Positions 52,093-55,475 of a DNA stretch of 55,475 bases are shown here, piece after piece. Each line of letters begins with the position of its first letter. Within the stretch, counting starts at the first letter, position 1. Origin of the DNA: JAXLQL01 sp046331625 (GTDB lineage Bacteria; Acidobacteriota; Terriglobia; Bryobacterales; Bryobacteraceae); contig JAXLQL010000039.1 in the NCBI GenBank assembly GCA_046331625.1, forward strand, positions 1 to 55,475. Direction: 5' to 3'. Made by a program: the position numbers and the translations under genes. The notes beneath the pieces were generated by a model that saw nothing but the letters and a program-made list of their open reading frames with translations, did no database searches and was not told where the DNA came from.

Positions 52093-53235
52093 ATGAAGGC
52101 TTTACTGCTGGTAGTGTTCGCAGCCGCAGGCTGGGCACAGACCATCACGGGCAACGACCGCGCGACGGCGGACGCGTTCTGGTCCACCTACTACTCGCCG
52201 GCTGCGAATCCACCCAATCCCGGATGGACAAGCAGGTCGCAATGCGACCCCGGCGCTACCTCGGTGGAGTATCAAGCCGTGGTGCTCAAAAGGATCAACT
52301 ACTTTCGCCGCATGACGGGCATTCAAGACCTCGAGATCGAGCCGAAGTTTCTGTCGAACGTACAGAACGCGGCCTTCATGATGTCCACCAACGGGACGCT
52401 CAACCATCATCCACCTACCACTTGGACCTGTTACACGCCAGCGGGGGCCGACGGGGCGGCGCGTTCGAACATGGGCAGCGGCACCACGCTTTCGATGGTC
52501 ATCGACGGCCAGTTCATGGAAGATCGAACCAACAATCCGAACGTGGGCCACAGGCGATACTTGCTCGAGCCCCTGATGTGGAAGACCGCGACGGGCCACG
52601 TGCCTGGAGAGCTTTCGGGTAAGTTGCATTACGCCGCCTTCTATGTGGTGGGTGCTCCGCAGCGGGCGACCTCGATGAAGTTCCCGTTCGCTGGCTGGCC
52701 TTCGCCGGGTTATGTGCCTTCGCAATTGGTTCCGAAGGACTGGTCGTTTTCCATCAAGGGCGTGGACTTCAACGTATCGAAGCCGACCGTGACTGTGAAC
52801 GGTGTGAAGGTGACTCCCGCAGTGACCCCGATGTGGGTGGACACGTTCATCTTTGCTCCCGCGGCAGCGACTCAGTACAGCGTCTCCGTTTCCTATGTGG
52901 CGGGCGGGGCGACCAAGACGATCCAGTACAGTGTGACTCCCTACTCGATGGCGCCTCCGCCATCGGACTTCTCGGTGTACACGCTGTTCAATTCGAAAGG
53001 GATCCCCTACCGCGGCCAGTTCATCACGGCAAGCGGCATGGACACCGCGTCCTACAATCTGGTCACCGGCGCCGGGGACACCGACAATGCGAAGTTCGCG
53101 ATGGAGGCCGGCAACGTCTCATTCAAGGGGACCTCGAATCTGACGGCGCCGGCGCCGAACGGCGCTTACTCGATCCGAGTGCGGGCGACTACGCCCAATG
53201 GGCAGGTACTCGAGAAGGCGTTGCAATTCCCGTAG
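52093..53235 (+). CDS. Secreted CAP-domain (SCP/PR1) protein
   Basis: A 380-aa exported protein: signal peptide MKALLLVVFAAAGWAQ, then a CAP-like domain to about residue 190 with RINYFRRMTGIQDLEI, NAAFMMSTNGTLNHH and MEDRTNNPNVGHRRYLL, the last matching the conserved C-terminal CAP signature. Two beta-sandwich Ig-like regions fill the rest (about 210-380). CAP proteins bind lipids or have other varied roles; the activity here is unknown. ATG 52093 has AAGGAGAG upstream. Confidence 0.8.
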   Translation: MKALLLVVFAAAGWAQTITGNDRATADAFWSTYYSPAANPPNPGWTSRSQCDPGATSVEYQAVVLKRINYFRRMTGIQDLEIEPKFLSNVQNAAFMMSTNGTLNHHPPTTWTCYTPAGADGAARSNMGSGTTLSMVIDGQFMEDRTNNPNVGHRRYLLEPLMWKTATGHVPGELSGKLHYAAFYVVGAPQRATSMKFPFAGWPSPGYVPSQLVPKDWSFSIKGVDFNVSKPTVTVNGVKVTPAVTPMWVDTFIFAPAAATQYSVSVSYVAGGATKTIQYSVTPYSMAPPPSDFSVYTLFNSKGIPYRGQFITASGMDTASYNLVTGAGDTDNAKFAMEAGNVSFKGTSNLTAPAPNGAYSIRVRATTPNGQVLEKALQFP

Positions 53236-53383
53236 GGTCTTCCGGGCCGTCATCGCCGCCGCGTTGCGGTGGTCGCGGCCCGGTTCGATCCGAGTGCGCG
53301 GGGTCGCCGCGATTGCCTGGGCAGAGGAAGCCAGTCGACGCAGCAAGCCTGGTTATCGTTACCAGCCAACGGGCGCCACGAGA

Positions 53384-54829
53384 TCAACCCAACACTTCGC
53401 GGATCACCGCAGCCGCACTGTAACTGCTTCCCTCCGTACCGAGGAAGCGTGCCAGTTCGCCGATACCATCGCCCGCGGTGATGAGACCAGGCTCTTCGAG
53501 CTTGCCTGCGCGGACTTGCGGATGTCCGATGTTGGCCATCAGCGCATTGCAGAGGCAGCGGCGGTTGACGGTATTTTCCTCGTGCCCGCCCTTTGCCGAA
53601 TAGACGGATACGGGTTCCGCCGCACATCGCGAACCGATCGAACCGTCCGGTTTCCAGTAGAATTCGCGCAAGTAGCCGAGATCGCAGATTCGGGGACGAT
53701 CGGCATAGACTTCCGGCTCCGAGACAGTACCGGGCACACGCACGCACTTGAATGGGAAGCCGGTGGGCGAGGCCACCGGGTCCGTGAACACCGGAGCATT
53801 TCCGTTCCGGACCGCGCTGAGCACCGCTTGTTTGAACTCGGCCGCGAATCCTGACTCGTCGCAGAAAGCGAACGCCGTACCTACCTGGACGCCCGCGGCT
53901 CCCGCGGCCAGCGCTTCCCGTAGCTTGATCGAACTCCCGAAGCCGCCAGCCAGCCAGAAAGGAAGCCCGAGCTCGCGAAGTTGGTCGAGATCCACGCGGT
54001 CGCGCTCGCCGTAAACCGGTTCGCCCGTTTCGCTCAACCGCATCTTCCCCCGCGGCGGAGCATTGTGCCCTCCGGCCGTGTGGCCTTCCACGATGAACCC
54101 GTCGACACGGCCGTTGGCCTTCTTCGACATCGTCAGCGCCAGAGTGTTCGAAGCGATGATCGCCAGAAAGAAGGGGCGCTTCAACTCGGGCGGCTCGCCT
54201 TCCACAAATTCGAGTGGGGCAAAGTGCATCGCCGTGTCGGCATCGGCGGCGGGAGCCGCACCTGCTACCGTCAGCGGATACGAAGCAGGCTCATAGCGCG
54301 CGAATGCGTCGAGGATGCCCGGGATCTTCAACGGGATGCCCGCGCCCATCAGAACATAATCCACTCCCGCAAGCATGGCTCCGAAAATGGAAGGCAGGTG
54401 CGGGGTCTGAATCTTCTCGAGATAGTTGATGCCAACCGGATTCCCGTGGCCTTCCTTTGCGAGAAAAACCTCCACGAAGTTCGCCGCGACACAGAGCTCT
54501 TGCAGCTCACGAAGACTTTCCCGCTCGTGCAGCGGAGTCTTGCGATAAGCGGCGGCTGGCGCCTTTCCACCGGGGATATGGAACGCATTCCACACCCGCT
54601 CAGCCATCGCCCGGAACGGGAACGCATCGAGCGCGCGCCGCATGTGGCCACCCGGATCTCCGTCCTGCAGCCGCCTCGCGAGCACTTGATCGAGCGCGGT
54701 TCCTGACACCACCCCGAGTTGACCCTCGCGGCACACGGCATTGGCCAGCCGCCAGTTCGAGACCGCGACGCCCATGCCTCCCTGAATGATTTGGGGATGG
54801 ATTATGGAAAACACTTCCGAGCGTACCAC
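53384..54829 (-). CDS. Nitronate monooxygenase-like FMN TIM-barrel protein
   Basis: A 481-aa protein of the 2-nitropropane dioxygenase/nitronate monooxygenase family, FMN-binding TIM barrels. IIQGGMGVAVSNWRLA is the usual N terminus, and EGHTAGGHNAP and LAGGFGSSIKLREAL are flavin/phosphate-binding regions; GAAGVQVGTAF is a typical barrel end. It is longer than classical members (~350 aa); the extra ~100 C-terminal residues carry several Cys (SRCAAE, RRCLCN). PfaD-like enoyl reductases are another possibility. The GTG start at 54829 is uncertain. Confidence 0.75.
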   Translation of the reverse strand: MVRSEVFSIIHPQIIQGGMGVAVSNWRLANAVCREGQLGVVSGTALDQVLARRLQDGDPGGHMRRALDAFPFRAMAERVWNAFHIPGGKAPAAAYRKTPLHERESLRELQELCVAANFVEVFLAKEGHGNPVGINYLEKIQTPHLPSIFGAMLAGVDYVLMGAGIPLKIPGILDAFARYEPASYPLTVAGAAPAADADTAMHFAPLEFVEGEPPELKRPFFLAIIASNTLALTMSKKANGRVDGFIVEGHTAGGHNAPPRGKMRLSETGEPVYGERDRVDLDQLRELGLPFWLAGGFGSSIKLREALAAGAAGVQVGTAFAFCDESGFAAEFKQAVLSAVRNGNAPVFTDPVASPTGFPFKCVRVPGTVSEPEVYADRPRICDLGYLREFYWKPDGSIGSRCAAEPVSVYSAKGGHEENTVNRRCLCNALMANIGHPQVRAGKLEEPGLITAGDGIGELARFLGTEGSSYSAAAVIREVLG

Positions 54830-54841
54830 GCCTGGCGATCC

Positions 54842-55475
54842 TCACCTCCGCTTCAACGCATGATACCGGTTGATCCCCGGATTCACCACTCTCTGCGTGT
54901 ACCCCGAAGGCCCCGGCCACTCCACCTCCACCCAATCGCACTTCGCCGCCTTCCCCAACCCGAGCACCATCCGTGGATCGTGCGAAGACAAGTAACTCCC
55001 TCCGCCCGCCTTGAACCGGCTCTGCTTCACTCCACCCGCCGACCACGTCACTCGTGCGCCGATCGCATCTGGAACAAGCTGCAGCCCCACCCAGTTGTTC
55101 CCCGCCGCCGAAACATTTCTGAGCAATAATGGCGACCCGCCATTCACCCCCACCAACACGTCCAAGCGCCCGTCGTTGTCGAAGTCGCCCACCGCCAGCC
55201 CGCGAGCCGCATGGTCGCGAGCAAACGCGGCGCCTGCCTCCGCCCCCAAGCTCCTCAGCTTCGCTCCCTCGCGATGAAACAGCAGCAGCGGCTCGCGATA
55301 GCGAACACCGCGCTTGGTCAGGTCCACCACATCGTCCGGATGCCCATTGGCCACCATCAGATCCAGTGCGCCATCGTTGTCGAAATCGAAAAACTTCAGC
55401 CCCCACCCGCTCAGGAACCGCGTCACCGAAGCGACGCCCTGCTCCCGCGCAACGTCCGTGAAGTGCTCGTTCCCC
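54842..55475 (-). CDS. FG-GAP repeat protein with ASPIC/UnbV domain (C-terminal part)
   Basis: The gene runs off the right edge of the window, so only ~210 C-terminal residues are seen; no internal start is needed. Calcium-binding FG-GAP/VCBS blades are visible as FFDFDNDGALDLMV and VGDFDNDGRLDVLVG. The C terminus NWVGLQLV and GARVTWSAGGVKQ, followed by AGGGSYLSSHDPRMVLGLG, is the ASPIC/UnbV domain. This is a typical secreted or surface CRTAC1-like protein of Acidobacteria and Planctomycetes. Its stop is 12 bases from the start of the next leftward gene. Confidence 0.85.
   Translation of the reverse strand, partial: GNEHFTDVAREQGVASVTRFLSGWGLKFFDFDNDGALDLMVANGHPDDVVDLTKRGVRYREPLLLFHREGAKLRSLGAEAGAAFARDHAARGLAVGDFDNDGRLDVLVGVNGGSPLLLRNVSAAGNNWVGLQLVPDAIGARVTWSAGGVKQSRFKAGGGSYLSSHDPRMVLGLGKAAKCDWVEVEWPGPSGYTQRVVNPGINRYHALKRR

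Noticed and set aside
1..55475. CRISPR array, tRNA or rRNA genes
   Set aside because: No regularly spaced identical repeats and no tRNA- or rRNA-like stretch were seen by eye; a covariance-model search was not possible.

Overview
The window looks like chromosomal DNA from a high-GC acidobacterium, most likely of the Bryobacteraceae/Solibacter type. This is inferred from several traits seen together: a very large TonB-dependent receptor with an N-terminal carboxypeptidase-regulatory domain (4355-7774), secreted enolase-superfamily and GH127 enzymes, a Wzt-type ABC ATPase, an ECF sigma/zinc-finger anti-sigma/CHAT cassette, and many small secreted proteins of unknown role. No rRNA, tRNA or CRISPR array was seen.

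Layout. 1-4.3 kb: the tail of an S9-like peptidase, a DUF4143 ATPase preceded by short repeats, then a leftward Wzt-like ATPase and a methyltransferase with a coiled-coil tail. 4.3-10.7 kb: a giant outer-membrane receptor, a small exported protein, and phosphoketolase. 10.7-19.2 kb: a Tat-exported enolase-superfamily enzyme divergent from a secreted MEMO-AMMECR1 fusion, which is translationally coupled to an AddB-like/AddA-like helicase-nuclease pair. 19.2-24.4 kb: the most interesting block. An ECF sigma factor sits behind a clear housekeeping promoter. It is followed by a membrane anti-sigma factor, an unknown 260-aa protein and a TPR-CHAT (caspase-like) lipoprotein. Two copies of one ECF-type promoter, with identical spacing, flank the anti-sigma-to-CHAT block.

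24.4-28.7 kb: a TfoX-C-like protein, a DinG-type Fe-S helicase, QueD and a secreted unknown. 28.7-32 kb: a second secreted enolase-superfamily enzyme, a heavily decayed phage terminase gene and a secreted PQQ-type propeller. 32-34.8 kb: a gluconeogenic pair (type V FBP aldolase/phosphatase and GAPDH) around a small outer-membrane protein, ending in a strong terminator. 34.8-40.6 kb: exported M20 and alpha/beta hydrolases, a HEAT-repeat protein, and two methyltransferases around a GT2 glycosyltransferase.

40.6-45.4 kb: a GH127 enzyme, head-to-head remains of a response regulator and an Hpt domain, and a second TonB receptor. 45.5-49.5 kb: RlmN, a stand-alone metacaspase-like protease, a repeat-bearing gap with a broken gene, a Mla-type ATPase and MobA. 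49.5-55.5 kb: a lytic transglycosylase and an AMIN-amidase (peptidoglycan remodelling), a secreted CAP-domain protein, a nitronate-monooxygenase-like protein, and the C-terminal part of an FG-GAP/ASPIC-UnbV protein running off the window.

Taken together the region holds central carbon metabolism, envelope and cell-wall genes, and polysaccharide use, plus one regulated protease cassette that could be a stress, death or defence module. Several broken genes (terminase, REC, Hpt, an ABC-linked secreted protein) mark old insertions or rearrangements.
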